Part shown: piece by piece, positions 49,170 through 58,830 of the stretch
Layout: each line of letters opens with the position of its first letter
Position numbering within the stretch: the first letter of the stretch is position 1
From: Pseudoduganella guangdongensis
GTDB taxonomy: Bacteria; Pseudomonadota; Gammaproteobacteria; Burkholderiales; Burkholderiaceae_D
Assembly: GCF_009857475.1 (NCBI RefSeq)
Contig: NZ_WWCJ01000001.1
Coordinates: 310,001 to 374,000, forward strand
DNA: 64,000 nucleotides
Reading direction: 5' to 3'
The notes under the pieces: generated by a model
Databases searched by the model: none
What the model saw: the letters and a program-made list of their open reading frames with translations, nothing else
Told to the model about the DNA's origin: nothing
Program-made: the position numbers and the translations under genes

Positions 49170-50711
49170 ATGACCCAACTGACCCTGAATCCTGGCAAAC
49201 TGACCCTGACCGACCTGCGCGCCGTGTGGACCGCCCACACCCCGATCGCGCTGGCGAAAGAAGCCTACGCCGCCGTGGAAGCCTCCTGCAAAGCCGTGCA
49301 GGACATCGTCGCCAAGGGCGACGCCGCCTACGGCATCAACACCGGTTTCGGCCTGCTGGCCAAGACCCGCATCCCGGACGATAAGCTGGAACAACTGCAG
49401 CGCAACCTGATCCTGTCGCACTCGGTGGGCACCGGCGAGCTGATGTCCGACGAAGTCGTGCGCCTGCTGATGCTGACCAAACTGAGCTCGCTGGCGCGCG
49501 GTTTCTCCGGCATCCGTCCGATCGTGATCGATACCCTGATCGCGCTGTACAACGCCGGCATCATGCCTGCCATCCCGGCCAAAGGTTCGGTCGGCGCCTC
49601 CGGCGACCTGGCGCCGCTGTCGCACATGACCCTGGCCATCCTGGGCGTGGGCGACGTGCGCGTGAAGGGCGAGCTGGTGCCAGCGGCCGTCGCGCTGAAA
49701 GCCGCCGGCATCGCCCCTGTGGTGCTGGCCGCGAAAGAGGGCCTGGCGCTGATCAACGGCACCCAGGCTTCCACCGCGCTGGCGCTGCACGGCCTGTTCA
49801 TGGCCGAGCGCCTGCTGGAAGCGGGCATGGTCACCGGCTCCCTGTCGCTGGACGCGGCTAAGGGTTCGGATTCGCCGTTTGACGCGCGCATCCACGAAGT
49901 GCGCGGCCAGCCGGGTCAGATCGCCGCCGCCGGCATCTACCGCGAACTGGTGTCGGGCAGCGCGATCCGCGCTTCGCACCTGGTGGGCGACGAGCGCGTG
50001 CAGGACCCGTACTGCCTGCGCTGCCAGCCGCAAGTGATGGGCGCCTGCTGGGACATCATCGCCAACGCCGGCCGCACCCTGCTGATCGAGGCCAATGCCG
50101 TCACCGACAACCCGCTGATCTTCCAGAACGCCGACGGTCCTGTCGTGGTTTCGGGCGGTAACTTCCACGCCGAGCCGGTGGCCTTCGCCGCCGACACCCT
50201 GGCGCTGGCGATTGCGGAAATCGGTTCCATCTCCGAGCGCCGCATTTCGCTGCTGATCGACGCCACCTTGTCCGGCCTGCCGCCGTTCCTGGTGCGCGAC
50301 CCGGGCGTGAACTCCGGCTTCATGATCGCCCACGTCACCGCTGCCGCGCTGGCGTCGGAGAACAAGTCGATCGCGCATCCGGCCTCGGTCGACACCATTC
50401 CGACCTCGGCCAACCAGGAAGACCACGTCTCGATGGCCACCTACGGCGCGCGCCGCCTGCACGATATGGCGCAGAATACCGCGGTCATCCTCGGCATTGA
50501 ACTGCTGGCCGCTGCCCAGGGCATCGACTTCCACCGTCCGCTGAAAACCTCGGCGCAACTGGAGCATGTGCACGCCCAGCTGCGTTCCAAGGTACCATTC
50601 TTCGACGCCGACCGCTTCTTTGCGCCAGACATCGAGGCAGCCAAGCAAATGGTGGTGAACGGTGAGCTGAGCGCCACCTGCAAGAGCTTGTTCAGCGCCC
50701 TGCATCCGTAA
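49170..50711 (+). CDS. hutH: Histidine ammonia-lyase
   Basis: The 513-residue enzyme deaminates L-histidine to urocanate. The MIO-forming Ala-Ser-Gly is in '[16 protein letters not shown]' (about residue 143). Also diagnostic are '[15 protein letters not shown]', '[18 protein letters not shown]' and '[17 protein letters not shown]'. The start MTQLTLNPG was chosen over an upstream in-frame ATG at 49098 that would encode part of the palindrome. Confidence 0.97.
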   Translation: MTQLTLNPGKLTLTDLRAVWTAHTPIALAKEAYAAVEASCKAVQDIVAKGDAAYGINTGFGLLAKTRIPDDKLEQLQRNLILSHSVGTGELMSDEVVRLLMLTKLSSLARGFSGIRPIVIDTLIALYNAGIMPAIPAKGSVGASGDLAPLSHMTLAILGVGDVRVKGELVPAAVALKAAGIAPVVLAAKEGLALINGTQASTALALHGLFMAERLLEAGMVTGSLSLDAAKGSDSPFDARIHEVRGQPGQIAAAGIYRELVSGSAIRASHLVGDERVQDPYCLRCQPQVMGACWDIIANAGRTLLIEANAVTDNPLIFQNADGPVVVSGGNFHAEPVAFAADTLALAIAEIGSISERRISLLIDATLSGLPPFLVRDPGVNSGFMIAHVTAAALASENKSIAHPASVDTIPTSANQEDHVSMATYGARRLHDMAQNTAVILGIELLAAAQGIDFHRPLKTSAQLEHVHAQLRSKVPFFDADRFFAPDIEAAKQMVVNGELSATCKSLFSALHP

Positions 50712-50721
50712 GGAGGGTTAC

Positions 50722-51510
50722 ATGGATTACCGCTTCAACGCAGGCAGTATTCCCTTGCTGGTGTCGATGCCCCACGTGGGCACCGACATCCCGGACGATA
50801 TCGCCGCCGGCATGGCGCCGGCGGCGACCGAAAAGGCCGACACCGACTGGCACCTGGTCAAGCTGTACGACTTCCTGGGCGCGCTCGGCGCGTCCACGCT
50901 GTCGGCGCGCTGGTCGCGCTATGTGATCGACCTGAATCGTCCGCCGGAAAACACCAACTTGTATCCGGGCCAGGACACCACGGGCCTGTGCCCGCTGGAC
51001 ACCTTCCACCGCGAGCCGCTCTATCTGGAAGGCCGCCAGCCCGACCAGGCCGAGGTGCAGCGCCGCCTGGCCGCCTACTGGCAGCCTTACCACGCGCAAT
51101 TGCGCGCGGAGCTGGACCGTTTGCTGTCGATCCACCGCAAGGTGGTGCTGTGGGACGCCCACTCCATCGCCTCCATCGTGCCGCGTTTCTTCGAAGGCAA
51201 GCTGCCCGACCTGAATTTTGGTAGCGCCGACGGCGCCAGCTGCGATGCCGCCATGACCGAAGCGATTGCCGGCGTGGCGCGGCGCGACGAGCGCTACACG
51301 GTGGCCGTCAACGGCCGCTTCAAGGGCGGCCACATCACGCGCTTCTACGGCAAGCCGGAGCAGGGCGTGCATGCGATCCAGCTGGAGATGTGCCAGTCCA
51401 CCTATATGGACGAGACGGCGCCCTTCGGCTATCGCGCAGACCTGGCGGCCGACGTACAGCCGCTGCTGCGCCAGCTGGTGCAGGCCGCTGCGGACTGGGT
51501 GCGCAAATGA
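50722..51510 (+). CDS. hutG: N-formylglutamate deformylase
   Basis: The 262-residue zinc hydrolase releases formate from N-formyl-L-glutamate. The segments 'LLVSMPHVGTDIP', 'YVIDLNRPPENTNLYPGQDTTGLCPLDTF', 'LWDAHSIASIVPRFFEGKLPDLNFGSADG' and 'QLEMCQSTYMDE' are characteristic. A strong ribosome site (AGGAGG) lies upstream. Its stop overlaps hutF (ATGA). Presence of hutF and hutG marks the five-step pathway. Confidence 0.96.
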   Translation: MDYRFNAGSIPLLVSMPHVGTDIPDDIAAGMAPAATEKADTDWHLVKLYDFLGALGASTLSARWSRYVIDLNRPPENTNLYPGQDTTGLCPLDTFHREPLYLEGRQPDQAEVQRRLAAYWQPYHAQLRAELDRLLSIHRKVVLWDAHSIASIVPRFFEGKLPDLNFGSADGASCDAAMTEAIAGVARRDERYTVAVNGRFKGGHITRFYGKPEQGVHAIQLEMCQSTYMDETAPFGYRADLAADVQPLLRQLVQAAADWVRK

Positions 51511-52874
51511 AGGCCCTGTTCGCACACCACGCGCTGTTGCCGGAAGGCTGGCGCAAGAACGTTCTGCTGCAATGGGACGAGCGCGGCAACTTCAGCGCCG
51601 TGCAAGCCGATGCCGTGGCGGCGCCCGGCCTGCCGAGCGCGCGCCTGGTCATGCCGGGCATGGTCAACCTGCATTCGCACGCCTTCCAGCGCGCGTTGGG
51701 CGGGCTGACCGAGTTCGCGGGCGAGGCCAAGGACAGTTTCTGGACCTGGCGCGACCTGATGTACCGCTTTGCGCGCAATATCACGCCGGAGCAGATGGAG
51801 GCCATCGCCGCCCAGCTGTATTCCGAGTGCCTGCGCCACGGCTACACCTCGATGTGCGAATTCCATTACGTGCAGCGCGCGCCAGACGGCAGCATGTACC
51901 CGCAGGCGTCGGAAACGGCGCAGCGCGTGATTGCCGCCGCGCGCCAGACCGGCATCGGCATCACCATGCTGCCTGTGCTGTACTCCTACGCCGGCTTTGG
52001 CGAGCAGCCTTTGAAGCCGGAGCAGGCGCGCTTCCGCACCGATGCGCGCGACGTGCTGAAGATCATCGGCGAACTGGAACCCCTGCGCGACGCGCAGGTG
52101 GAAGTGGGCGTGGCGCCGCATTCGCTGCGCGCCGCCTCCGTGGCGCAGATCAAGGAAGTGCTGGCGCATTTGCCCAAAGCGCGCCCGGTGCACATCCACA
52201 TCGCCGAGCAGCAGGGCGAAGTGCAGCAGTCGCTCGATTTCAGCGGCAAGCGCCCGGTGCAGTACCTGTACCAGCAGTTGCCAGTCGATGCGCGCTGGTG
52301 CCTGGTGCACGCCACGCACCTGACGCCGGACGAAGTCACGGCCATTGCCCAAAGCGGCGCCGTGGCGGGGCTGTGCCCGACCACCGAGGCCAACCTGGGC
52401 GACGGCCTGTTCCCGCTTGAAAGCTTCCTGGAGCAGGGCGGCCGGATCGGCGTGGGCAGCGACAGCCATGTCTCGCAGAGCGCGGTGGAGGAGCTGCGCT
52501 GGCTGGAATACGGCCAGCGCCTGTTGCACCAGCGCCGCAATATCGCCGTCTCGGGCAGCGAGCGCCGCGTGGGCGACTTCCTGTGGCAGGCCGCCTTGCA
52601 AGGCGGGGCGCAGGCGGCGGGCCGTCCGGTGGGCGCACTGGCCGCCGGCAAGCGCGCCGACCTGATAGTGTTGGATGATGACCACCCTAATCTTGATGGA
52701 ATCGACGCCGCCGACGTATTGGGGTGCTTCGTTTTCAGCGGAAATGATAATCTTGTCAGGGATGTGATGGTCGGCGGCCACTGGGTGGTGCGCGGCCGGG
52801 AGCACGCGGCGCAACAGGCCATCACCGCGCGTTTCAAAAAGACACTGGCCGAACTGCGCGAGCTACGAGCATGA
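51507..52874 (+). CDS. hutF: Formimidoylglutamate deiminase
   Basis: The 455-residue amidohydrolase-superfamily enzyme converts N-formimino-L-glutamate to N-formylglutamate and ammonia. It shows 'VMPGMVNLHSHAFQRALGG' (HxH), 'SMCEFHYVQRAPDG', 'GVAPHSLRAAS', 'PVHIHIAEQQGEVQ', 'LVHATHLTPDEV' and 'GVGSDSHVSQSAVEEL' (catalytic Asp region). It overlaps hutG upstream and hutD downstream by 4 bases each, a tightly coupled block. Confidence 0.96.
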   Translation: MKALFAHHALLPEGWRKNVLLQWDERGNFSAVQADAVAAPGLPSARLVMPGMVNLHSHAFQRALGGLTEFAGEAKDSFWTWRDLMYRFARNITPEQMEAIAAQLYSECLRHGYTSMCEFHYVQRAPDGSMYPQASETAQRVIAAARQTGIGITMLPVLYSYAGFGEQPLKPEQARFRTDARDVLKIIGELEPLRDAQVEVGVAPHSLRAASVAQIKEVLAHLPKARPVHIHIAEQQGEVQQSLDFSGKRPVQYLYQQLPVDARWCLVHATHLTPDEVTAIAQSGAVAGLCPTTEANLGDGLFPLESFLEQGGRIGVGSDSHVSQSAVEELRWLEYGQRLLHQRRNIAVSGSERRVGDFLWQAALQGGAQAAGRPVGALAAGKRADLIVLDDDHPNLDGIDAADVLGCFVFSGNDNLVRDVMVGGHWVVRGREHAAQQAITARFKKTLAELRELRA

Positions 52875-53455
52875 CCCAAATCATCCAGTATGCAAGCCTG
52901 CACACCACGCCCTGGAAGAACGGCGGCGGCAGCACCACGGAACTGTGCGTCATGCCGCCCGGCGCCAGCTTTGACGCGTTCGAATGGCGCATTTCGCTGG
53001 CCACCATCGCGCACAGTGGCCCGTTCTCCGTCTTCCCCGGCATCGACCGCACCCTGACCCTGGTCGAGGGCGGCGGCGTGGTGCTGGATGTGGGCAATGA
53101 GCGGCGCGTGGCCTTGTCCGAGCGCGAGCCGGTGATCGCCTTCCCGGGCGAGAGCGTGGTCAGCGCCACGGTGGAGGGGGCGCCGACCACCGATTTCAAC
53201 GTGATGACGCGGCGTTCCATTTGCAACCATCAGCTGGAACGGCGCGTGGTGCGCGACTTTTCCACCCTGGAGCGGCGCAGCCCGACCACCGTGGTATTCC
53301 TGGCGGAAGGCGAGAGCCTGAACCTGGCCAGCGCCAGTGAGCGCATTTCGCTGGTGCGCTATGATGCGGTGGTGCTGGACAAAGATGATGTGTGGACGCT
53401 GGAAGCGGGCCATGCCACCGTGTTCATTGTCGATATTTTCCCGAACGAAGAGTAA
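52871..53455 (+). CDS. hutD: HutD-family protein
   Basis: The 194-residue bicupin begins '[25 protein letters not shown]', the HutD signature, and continues '[34 protein letters not shown]'. HutD proteins are found in hut operons and are thought to limit or tune pathway flux; no catalysis is established. It starts inside the hutF stop codon. Confidence 0.93.
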   Translation: MTQIIQYASLHTTPWKNGGGSTTELCVMPPGASFDAFEWRISLATIAHSGPFSVFPGIDRTLTLVEGGGVVLDVGNERRVALSEREPVIAFPGESVVSATVEGAPTTDFNVMTRRSICNHQLERRVVRDFSTLERRSPTTVVFLAEGESLNLASASERISLVRYDAVVLDKDDVWTLEAGHATVFIVDIFPNEE

Positions 53456-53459
53456 AAAC

Positions 53460-54713
53460 ATGGCAGTAGAGTGGGATCTGTTGATCACCAACGTGCACCT
53501 GGCCACCATGGTGGGCGAGGGCTATGGCGAGATCCGCGATGCGGCGATCGCGGTCGACAACGGCCGCATCGCCTGGATCGGCCGCCGCGAGGATGCGGCG
53601 GCGGCGGGCAGCGCGGAGCTGGAGCATGATGCCGGCGGCTGCTGGCTGACCCCGGGCCTGATTGATTGCCATACGCACGTGGTCCACGCCGGCAACCGCA
53701 GCGACGAATTCGAGGCGCGCCTGAACGGCGCCACCTACGAGGATATCGCGCGCGCCGGCGGCGGCATCATGTCGACCGTGCGCGCGACCCGCGCCGCTTC
53801 CGACGAGGAGTTGCTGCGCCAGTCCTTGCCGCGCATCGCGGCGCTGCTGGCGGAGGGCGTGACCACGCTGGAGATCAAGTCCGGCTACGGCCTGTCGCTG
53901 GAGTCCGAGGCCAAGATGCTGCGCGTGGCGCGCCGCGTGGGCGAGGTGATGCCGGTTTCGGTGGCCACCACCTTCCTCGGCGCGCATGCCTTGCCGCCTG
54001 AATTCAAAGACCGCGCCGACGATTACGTGGACGCGGTGATCGCCATGATCCCGGCGCTGGCGGGTGATGGACTGGTGGATGCGGTGGATGCCTTCTGCGA
54101 GCGCATCGGCTTCAGCGCAGCGCAGACGGAGCGCATCTTTGCCGCCGCGCGCGCGCATGGCTTGCCGGTCAAGCTGCACGCGGAGCAATTGTCCGACCAG
54201 GGCGGCGCGGCGCTGGTGGCGCGCTACAAAGGCCTGTCGGCCGACCACCTGGAACATCTGACGGCGGACGGCATTGCCGCCATGGCTGGCGCGGGCACGG
54301 TGGCGGTGCTGCTGCCGGGCGCTTACTACTTCCTGCGCGACACCACGCCGCCGCCGGTGGCCGCCTTGCGCGCGGCCGGGGTACCGATGGCGGTTGCCAC
54401 CGACAATAATCCCGGCACATCGCCGATGACGTCCCTGCTGCTGGCCATGAATATGGTGTGTACCTTGTGGCGCCTGACGCCGCTCGAAGCGCTGGCCGGC
54501 TGCACCGTCCACGCCGCGCGCGCGCTGGGCCTGCAGGGCGAGGTCGGCACGCTGGAAGTGGGCAAGCGGGCCGATTTCGCGCTGTGGCAGATTGCGCGTC
54601 CGGCCGATTTGTCCTATGCCTTCGGCTTTAATCCTTGCGTCGCCGTGGTGAATCGCGGCGTGTGGCGCGATCCGGTCGTCGGCATTGCGCCGCTCCCGGG
54701 CGCAGGCGCCTGA
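53460..54713 (+). CDS. hutI: Imidazolonepropionase
   Basis: The 417-residue zinc enzyme opens the imidazolone ring to give formiminoglutamate. Motifs: '[41 protein letters not shown]' (HxH and substrate site), '[23 protein letters not shown]', '[31 protein letters not shown]' and '[20 protein letters not shown]'. It is the last catabolic gene of the cluster; the transporter gene starts at or before its stop. Confidence 0.97.
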   Translation: MAVEWDLLITNVHLATMVGEGYGEIRDAAIAVDNGRIAWIGRREDAAAAGSAELEHDAGGCWLTPGLIDCHTHVVHAGNRSDEFEARLNGATYEDIARAGGGIMSTVRATRAASDEELLRQSLPRIAALLAEGVTTLEIKSGYGLSLESEAKMLRVARRVGEVMPVSVATTFLGAHALPPEFKDRADDYVDAVIAMIPALAGDGLVDAVDAFCERIGFSAAQTERIFAAARAHGLPVKLHAEQLSDQGGAALVARYKGLSADHLEHLTADGIAAMAGAGTVAVLLPGAYYFLRDTTPPPVAALRAAGVPMAVATDNNPGTSPMTSLLLAMNMVCTLWRLTPLEALAGCTVHAARALGLQGEVGTLEVGKRADFALWQIARPADLSYAFGFNPCVAVVNRGVWRDPVVGIAPLPGAGA

Positions 54714-54714
54714 T

Positions 54715-56421
54715 TTGCTGCGCCGCGCCGCCACCGCCTTCCTGGCCCTGGCGGCGCTGGCCGTGTTTCTCGCCTCGGCGGCCCACGCGGATGCTGTGCT
54801 GCGCGTCGGTTCCAAGCGCTTCACCGAGTCCTACATCCTGGGCGAACTGCTCGCGCAAACCGCCGCGCCGCATGCACGGGTGGAGCACAAGCAGGGCTTG
54901 GGCAATACGGCCATCGTGCTGGCCGCGCTGAAGTCGGGCAGCATCGACGTCTATCCCGAATACACCGGCACCATCAGCCTGGAAATCCTGAAGCACGCCC
55001 GACCCGCATCCATCGAACAGATGCAGCGCGAACTGGCCGCGCAGGGGCTGGGCGTTGCCGTGCCGCTCGGCTTCAACAATACCTACGCGCTGGCGGTGCG
55101 CGGCGATGGCGGCGGCCCGCAGCGCCTGAGCGAGTTGGCCGCCCAGCGCGGGCTGCGCTATGGCCTGTCGCACGAATTCATCGGCCGCGCGGACGGCTGG
55201 CCAGGGCTTGCACAGCGCTACGGCATCCGTAGTACGCCGCGCGGCCTCGATCACGGCATCGCCTACGAAGCGCTGGCGCGCAAGCAGGTGGACGTGATCG
55301 ACATCTACGCCACCGATGCCAAGATCAGCCAATACGGCCTGCGCGTGCTGGGAGACGACCAAGGCTACTTCCCGCGCTACGACGCCGTGCTGCTGTACCG
55401 GCTGGACGCTGCCCAGCGCTTCCCCGCAGCCTGGCAAGCCATCCGCGGGCTGGAAGGCCGCATCAGCGCCCCCGACATGATCGCCATGAACGCCGCCGCC
55501 GAGCTGCGGCGCCAACCCTTCGCCACCATCGCCCACGAGTGGCTCACCCGCCACCCGCCAGCTGCCATCGCCACGCGTCCCGGCGCCGCCCCGCAACCGT
55601 CCGATTCTGCCGCGCATTCCGTCACTGCTATCCCGCAGCCCACCGCCGGCATCGCGCACCCGGCGACCTCCGCGCAAGCAGCGGCCGCCCCGTCCGCCAC
55701 CAGTGCAGACGTTGCATCCTCCGCCGGCGCTACGCCACGATCGGAAGCCGCCGCCACGCAGGCAAGCCCCAGCCTCTGGCAGCGCATGTTTGCAGACGAC
55801 TTCTGGCCGCTGACCCGTCAACACATCCTCCTGGTTGCGTTGTCCGTCGCACTGGCCAGCCTGATCGCCATCCCCCTCGGCATCCTCGCCGCCCATCGCC
55901 CGGCCTGGCGCGAACCCGTGATGGCCGTCGCCGGCATCCTGCAAACCATCCCCTCGCTCGCCCTGCTGGCAATCCTGATCCCGCTACTGGGCAGCATCGG
56001 CACATTGCCCGCCCTGTGCGCCCTGTTTGTGTACGCGCTGCTCCCCATCGTCCGCAACACCTGCACCGGCCTGAGCGGCATCCCCGCAGGCCAAAAGCAA
56101 GCCGCCCAAGCCCTCGGCCTGCGCCGCGCGCAAAGCCTGCGCTACGTCGAACTGCCGCTGGCCGCGCCAACTATCCTGGCCGGCATCAAGACCGCCGCCG
56201 TCATGAGCGTCGGCACCGCCACCATCGCCGCCTTCATCGGCGCCGGCGGCTACGGCGAACGCATCACCACCGGCCTCGCCCTGAACGACAACACCCTGAT
56301 GCTGGCCGGCGCACTGCCGGCAGCCGTCCTCGCCCTGCTCACGCAAGGGCTGTTCGAATGGATGGAGAGGGGATTCAAAGCATCTGCAGCCGCACGCGCA
56401 CCTGCTCGGCTTCGTGCGTAA
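54715..56421 (+). CDS. Fused substrate-binding protein and permease of an OpuC-type ABC transporter
   Basis: About 568 residues. A signal peptide (ending 'ASAAHA') leads to an OpuCC/YehZ-like binding domain (about 25-270; 'VLRVGSKRFTESYILGELLAQ', 'HKQGLGNTAIVLAALKSGSIDVYPEYTGTI'). A Pro/Ala/Thr-rich linker (about 275-345) follows, then a six-helix BPD_transp_1 permease ('ILQTIPSLALLAILIPLLG', 'RNTCTGLSGIPAGQKQAAQALGLRRAQ' EAA-like loop). Starts are TTG at 54715 or in-frame TTG at 54685, which overlaps hutI. OpuC relatives take up betaines; a histidine-related substrate is inferred from position. No ATPase subunit gene follows. Confidence 0.88.
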   Translation: MLRRAATAFLALAALAVFLASAAHADAVLRVGSKRFTESYILGELLAQTAAPHARVEHKQGLGNTAIVLAALKSGSIDVYPEYTGTISLEILKHARPASIEQMQRELAAQGLGVAVPLGFNNTYALAVRGDGGGPQRLSELAAQRGLRYGLSHEFIGRADGWPGLAQRYGIRSTPRGLDHGIAYEALARKQVDVIDIYATDAKISQYGLRVLGDDQGYFPRYDAVLLYRLDAAQRFPAAWQAIRGLEGRISAPDMIAMNAAAELRRQPFATIAHEWLTRHPPAAIATRPGAAPQPSDSAAHSVTAIPQPTAGIAHPATSAQAAAAPSATSADVASSAGATPRSEAAATQASPSLWQRMFADDFWPLTRQHILLVALSVALASLIAIPLGILAAHRPAWREPVMAVAGILQTIPSLALLAILIPLLGSIGTLPALCALFVYALLPIVRNTCTGLSGIPAGQKQAAQALGLRRAQSLRYVELPLAAPTILAGIKTAAVMSVGTATIAAFIGAGGYGERITTGLALNDNTLMLAGALPAAVLALLTQGLFEWMERGFKASAAARAPARLRA

Positions 56422-56533
56422 GCAACTGCTCCGCCAACGCATCGTTCGCGCGCTGCGCCGCCCGCACCTGTAGCTCCCGCAGGTAGTGGCCCAGCAGGAA
56501 ATGCAGGTACGCCCGATGAACGGCTTTCAACAT
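56375..56533 (-). CDS. Small hypothetical helical protein, 52 aa
   Basis: A 53-codon frame has GGAG at correct distance before the ATG. The product MLKAVHRAYLHFLLGHYLRE continues 'LQVRAAQRANDALAEQLLTH' and ends in 'VRVRLQML', an amphipathic, highly helical peptide. It overlaps the 3' end of the transporter gene on the other strand by 47 bases. No family is recognised. Could be real or a chance frame. Confidence 0.4.
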   Translation of the reverse strand: MLKAVHRAYLHFLLGHYLRELQVRAAQRANDALAEQLLTHEAEQVRVRLQML

Positions 56534-56639
56534 GATCAGTCTCCGGCAAAGTAGCGGGACTATCTATTCTGCAAATTTCCCGGCAGCACCTATTGCGCTA
56601 CATCAAATGTAAGGAGATCTAGCCTGTCGGTAAAAATTT

Positions 56640-56767
56640 GTAAGTGACCACGCAAGGGTGGGAGAGCGGGACTATATTGAAACCGTCGATTCATCTCCCC
56701 TCCCCAACTGACACCTGGGTTTCTAGTCCCTCGCCCGATCACACACGAGCCGCGAGGGATTTTTTTT
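56640..56767 (+). ncRNA. Candidate small RNA ending at an orphan terminator
   Basis: A plus-strand terminator (see 56727-56767) lies more than 300 bases from the nearest plus-strand gene end, with a convergent small gene in between. The sequence upstream has a TATATT box near 56671 and no reading frame. A short non-coding transcript ending here is plausible; its start is not defined. Confidence 0.25.
56727..56767 (+). terminator. Intrinsic terminator, plus strand
   Basis: TCCCTCGC (56727-56734) and GCGAGGGA (56752-56759) form an 8-bp stem with a 17-base loop, followed by eight T. It is oriented for plus-strand transcription only. Confidence 0.75.
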
Positions 56768-56778
56768 GCCCGAGCGGG

Positions 56779-57261
56779 TCAGGCGTCCGCCAACGCCTGC
56801 AAGGCCGGCCCGGTGACACGGCACACGCGCCAATCCGGCAGCACATCCGCCCCCATCTGTTCGTAGAACTTGATGGCATTCACATTCCAATCCAGCACCG
56901 ACCACTCAAAGCGTCCGCACTCGCGCTCCACCGCAATTTTCGCCAGCGCCGCCAGCATCTGCTTGCCAAAGCCCGCGCCACGGCGATCCTGCTTCACGTA
57001 CAAGTCTTCCAGGTACAAACCCTTCTTGCACAGGAAGGTGGAGAAGTTATGGAAGAACAGGGCATAGCTCACCACCTCGCCCGCCTCCTCCCCCACGATG
57101 CCCTCCACGCCGGGCTTGCTGCCGAACATTTCCTCCAGCAGCATGGCCTCGTCAGCCACCACCAGGTGTTCCAGTTTCTCGAAAACGGCCAGTTCGCGGA
57201 TCATGGCCATGATGGCCGCCACGTCATCCGGACGGGCAGGGCGGATAATCAAATTGCTCAT
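56779..57261 (-). CDS. GNAT-family N-acetyltransferase (diamine acetyltransferase-like)
   Basis: The 160-residue protein has a GNAT fold: 'LIIRPARPDDVAAIMAMIRELAVFEKLEHLV', 'GLYLEDLYVKQDRRGAGFGKQMLAALAKIA' (acetyl-CoA pyrophosphate loop RRGAGFG), and 'GRFEWSVLDWNVNAIKFYEQMGA'. This layout is like spermidine/spermine acetyltransferases, but the substrate is unproven. Its start overlaps the stop of the EamA exporter gene by 4 bases, so the two are co-expressed. Confidence 0.9.
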   Translation of the reverse strand: MSNLIIRPARPDDVAAIMAMIRELAVFEKLEHLVVADEAMLLEEMFGSKPGVEGIVGEEAGEVVSYALFFHNFSTFLCKKGLYLEDLYVKQDRRGAGFGKQMLAALAKIAVERECGRFEWSVLDWNVNAIKFYEQMGADVLPDWRVCRVTGPALQALADA

Positions 57262-58199
57262 ACTGCTTTCTCTAAAGGTTCAGGTTCAACAACAGCCGGA
57301 CGCGCCGGCAGGGAAGGGGCTTGCAACGCCCAGGCCACGCTGGCAATGCACAGCACCATGCCCGCCACCTCCATCCAGCCGGGACGGAAATTCTCCAGCT
57401 GAATGCTCATCAGCACTGACAGCACAGGCGTCACGACGCCGATATATACCGCCTTTTGCGTGCCGATACGGTCAATCAGCGTGAAATAGCAGGCAAACGC
57501 GATCACCGAGCCGAACAGCGACAGGTAGATCAGCCCGCCCCAATACGAAACCGAGCTCGGCAACGCAAAGGCATCGCCGCGCACCACGGCAAACAGGGCC
57601 ACCAGCAAGGTACCCCACAACATGCCCCACGCCATGCTCAGCAGCACATTCGATTCCTGCTGGCGCACTTTGACCACCAGGGTATTGCCCACCGTGCTCG
57701 CAATCGTCGCACCCAGGGCCAGGGACAGGCCGAGGATGAAATGCCCCTCGCCGCCTGCCAGCACATCGCGCAGCGACTCGGCAATTGCATGGTAGAACAG
57801 CAAGATCACGCCGCCCACCGCCACGCTGCCAGCGGCCCAGGTGCGCCAGGTCAGCGGCGTGCCGAAGGCAAAGCGGCTCAGGATCGGGTTCCAGAACACC
57901 ATCAGGGCGAACAGCACCGCCACCAGGGCCGACACCACATACTGCTCCGCAAAATACGTGCCGATATAGCTCAGGCCAAAGCTGCAGCAGCCTTGCAGGA
58001 TCGTCCAGCGCTGCGCCGCCCAGGGCAGGCGCAGCTTGTCCCCGCGCAGCAGGCACCAGGCAAACAGCACGCTGGACGCCATGGCAAAGCGATAAACGAT
58101 GGAAACGGTCGGGGCGACGTGGCCCAGTTGCAAGGTGATGGCCCAGAAAGTGGAACCCCAGATCAGGCAGGCAACGACAAAGAGAAAGGGAGAAGGCAT
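57258..58199 (-). CDS. EamA/DMT-family membrane transporter
   Basis: The 313-residue protein has about ten membrane helices in two repeats: 'FVVACLIWGSTFWAITLQLG' at the start and 'SLALGATIASTVGNTLVVK' in the second half. 'FALMVFWNPILSRFAFGTPL' and 'VYIGVVTPVLSVLMSIQLENF' are typical EamA segments. Members export small metabolites. It is the first gene of a pair with the acetyltransferase. Confidence 0.92.
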   Translation of the reverse strand: MPSPFLFVVACLIWGSTFWAITLQLGHVAPTVSIVYRFAMASSVLFAWCLLRGDKLRLPWAAQRWTILQGCCSFGLSYIGTYFAEQYVVSALVAVLFALMVFWNPILSRFAFGTPLTWRTWAAGSVAVGGVILLFYHAIAESLRDVLAGGEGHFILGLSLALGATIASTVGNTLVVKVRQQESNVLLSMAWGMLWGTLLVALFAVVRGDAFALPSSVSYWGGLIYLSLFGSVIAFACYFTLIDRIGTQKAVYIGVVTPVLSVLMSIQLENFRPGWMEVAGMVLCIASVAWALQAPSLPARPAVVEPEPLEKAV

Positions 58200-58251
58200 C
58201 CCGCCAGTATAAGTGTTTCTTTAGGGCAGCGCAGGGCGCCGCCCCGGTCCC

Positions 58252-58689
58252 TCAGTAAGCCAGCTTCAGGCGGCGGTACAGCACCCCCAGCACGAATAAC
58301 GGCCCGATCAGCAGGAAGCGCAAATCATCGAAAAACGAAGGCTTCTTGCCCTCGATCTTGTGGCCGATGAACTGGCCGATCCAGGACAGCACAAAGATCA
58401 CAATGCTGAGCGGCAGTACCGCGCCCGGCGGCAGGGCGGCCAGCACCGCCAGCATGAACGCCGCCATCAGCAGCATGCCCAGCGCGAAATTGCGCGACAG
58501 CTTAAAGTAGTAGACCATGGACGCCGCAGCGCCGGCCAGGGCCAGCAGCGGATGGATGGCCCAGATCAGGCCCAGCAGGCTGAACACGATCAACGGCACG
58601 CAGGCGCAATGGATCGCCTCGTTGGTCGGGTCGAGATGGCTTTCGCTGTATTTGGCCAGCAGGGTATCGATGGCACGTGCATCAGGCAT
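58252..58689 (-). CDS. Mpo1-like / DUF962 membrane protein
   Basis: The 145-residue protein contains 'LLAKYSESHLDPTNEAIHCACVPLIVFSLLGLIWA', then further helices and 'SWIGQFIGHKIEGKKPSFFDDLRFLLIGPLFVL', the DUF962 signature with conserved His residues. Yeast Mpo1 is a dioxygenase of fatty acid alpha-oxidation; whether the bacterial form has this activity is unknown. Confidence 0.9.
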   Translation of the reverse strand: MPDARAIDTLLAKYSESHLDPTNEAIHCACVPLIVFSLLGLIWAIHPLLALAGAAASMVYYFKLSRNFALGMLLMAAFMLAVLAALPPGAVLPLSIVIFVLSWIGQFIGHKIEGKKPSFFDDLRFLLIGPLFVLGVLYRRLKLAY

Positions 58690-58830
58690 TATGTCGGTCT
58701 CCGTGTGATTATTTGTATAGCACTACCGTTCGATTCTACACGCGATCGGTATGGACGCACATTTGCATAAATGCTAATCTTGCCGGGCACATTGCACCCC
58801 GTCCCGGCCGGTTGCCGAAGGAGACAAGAC

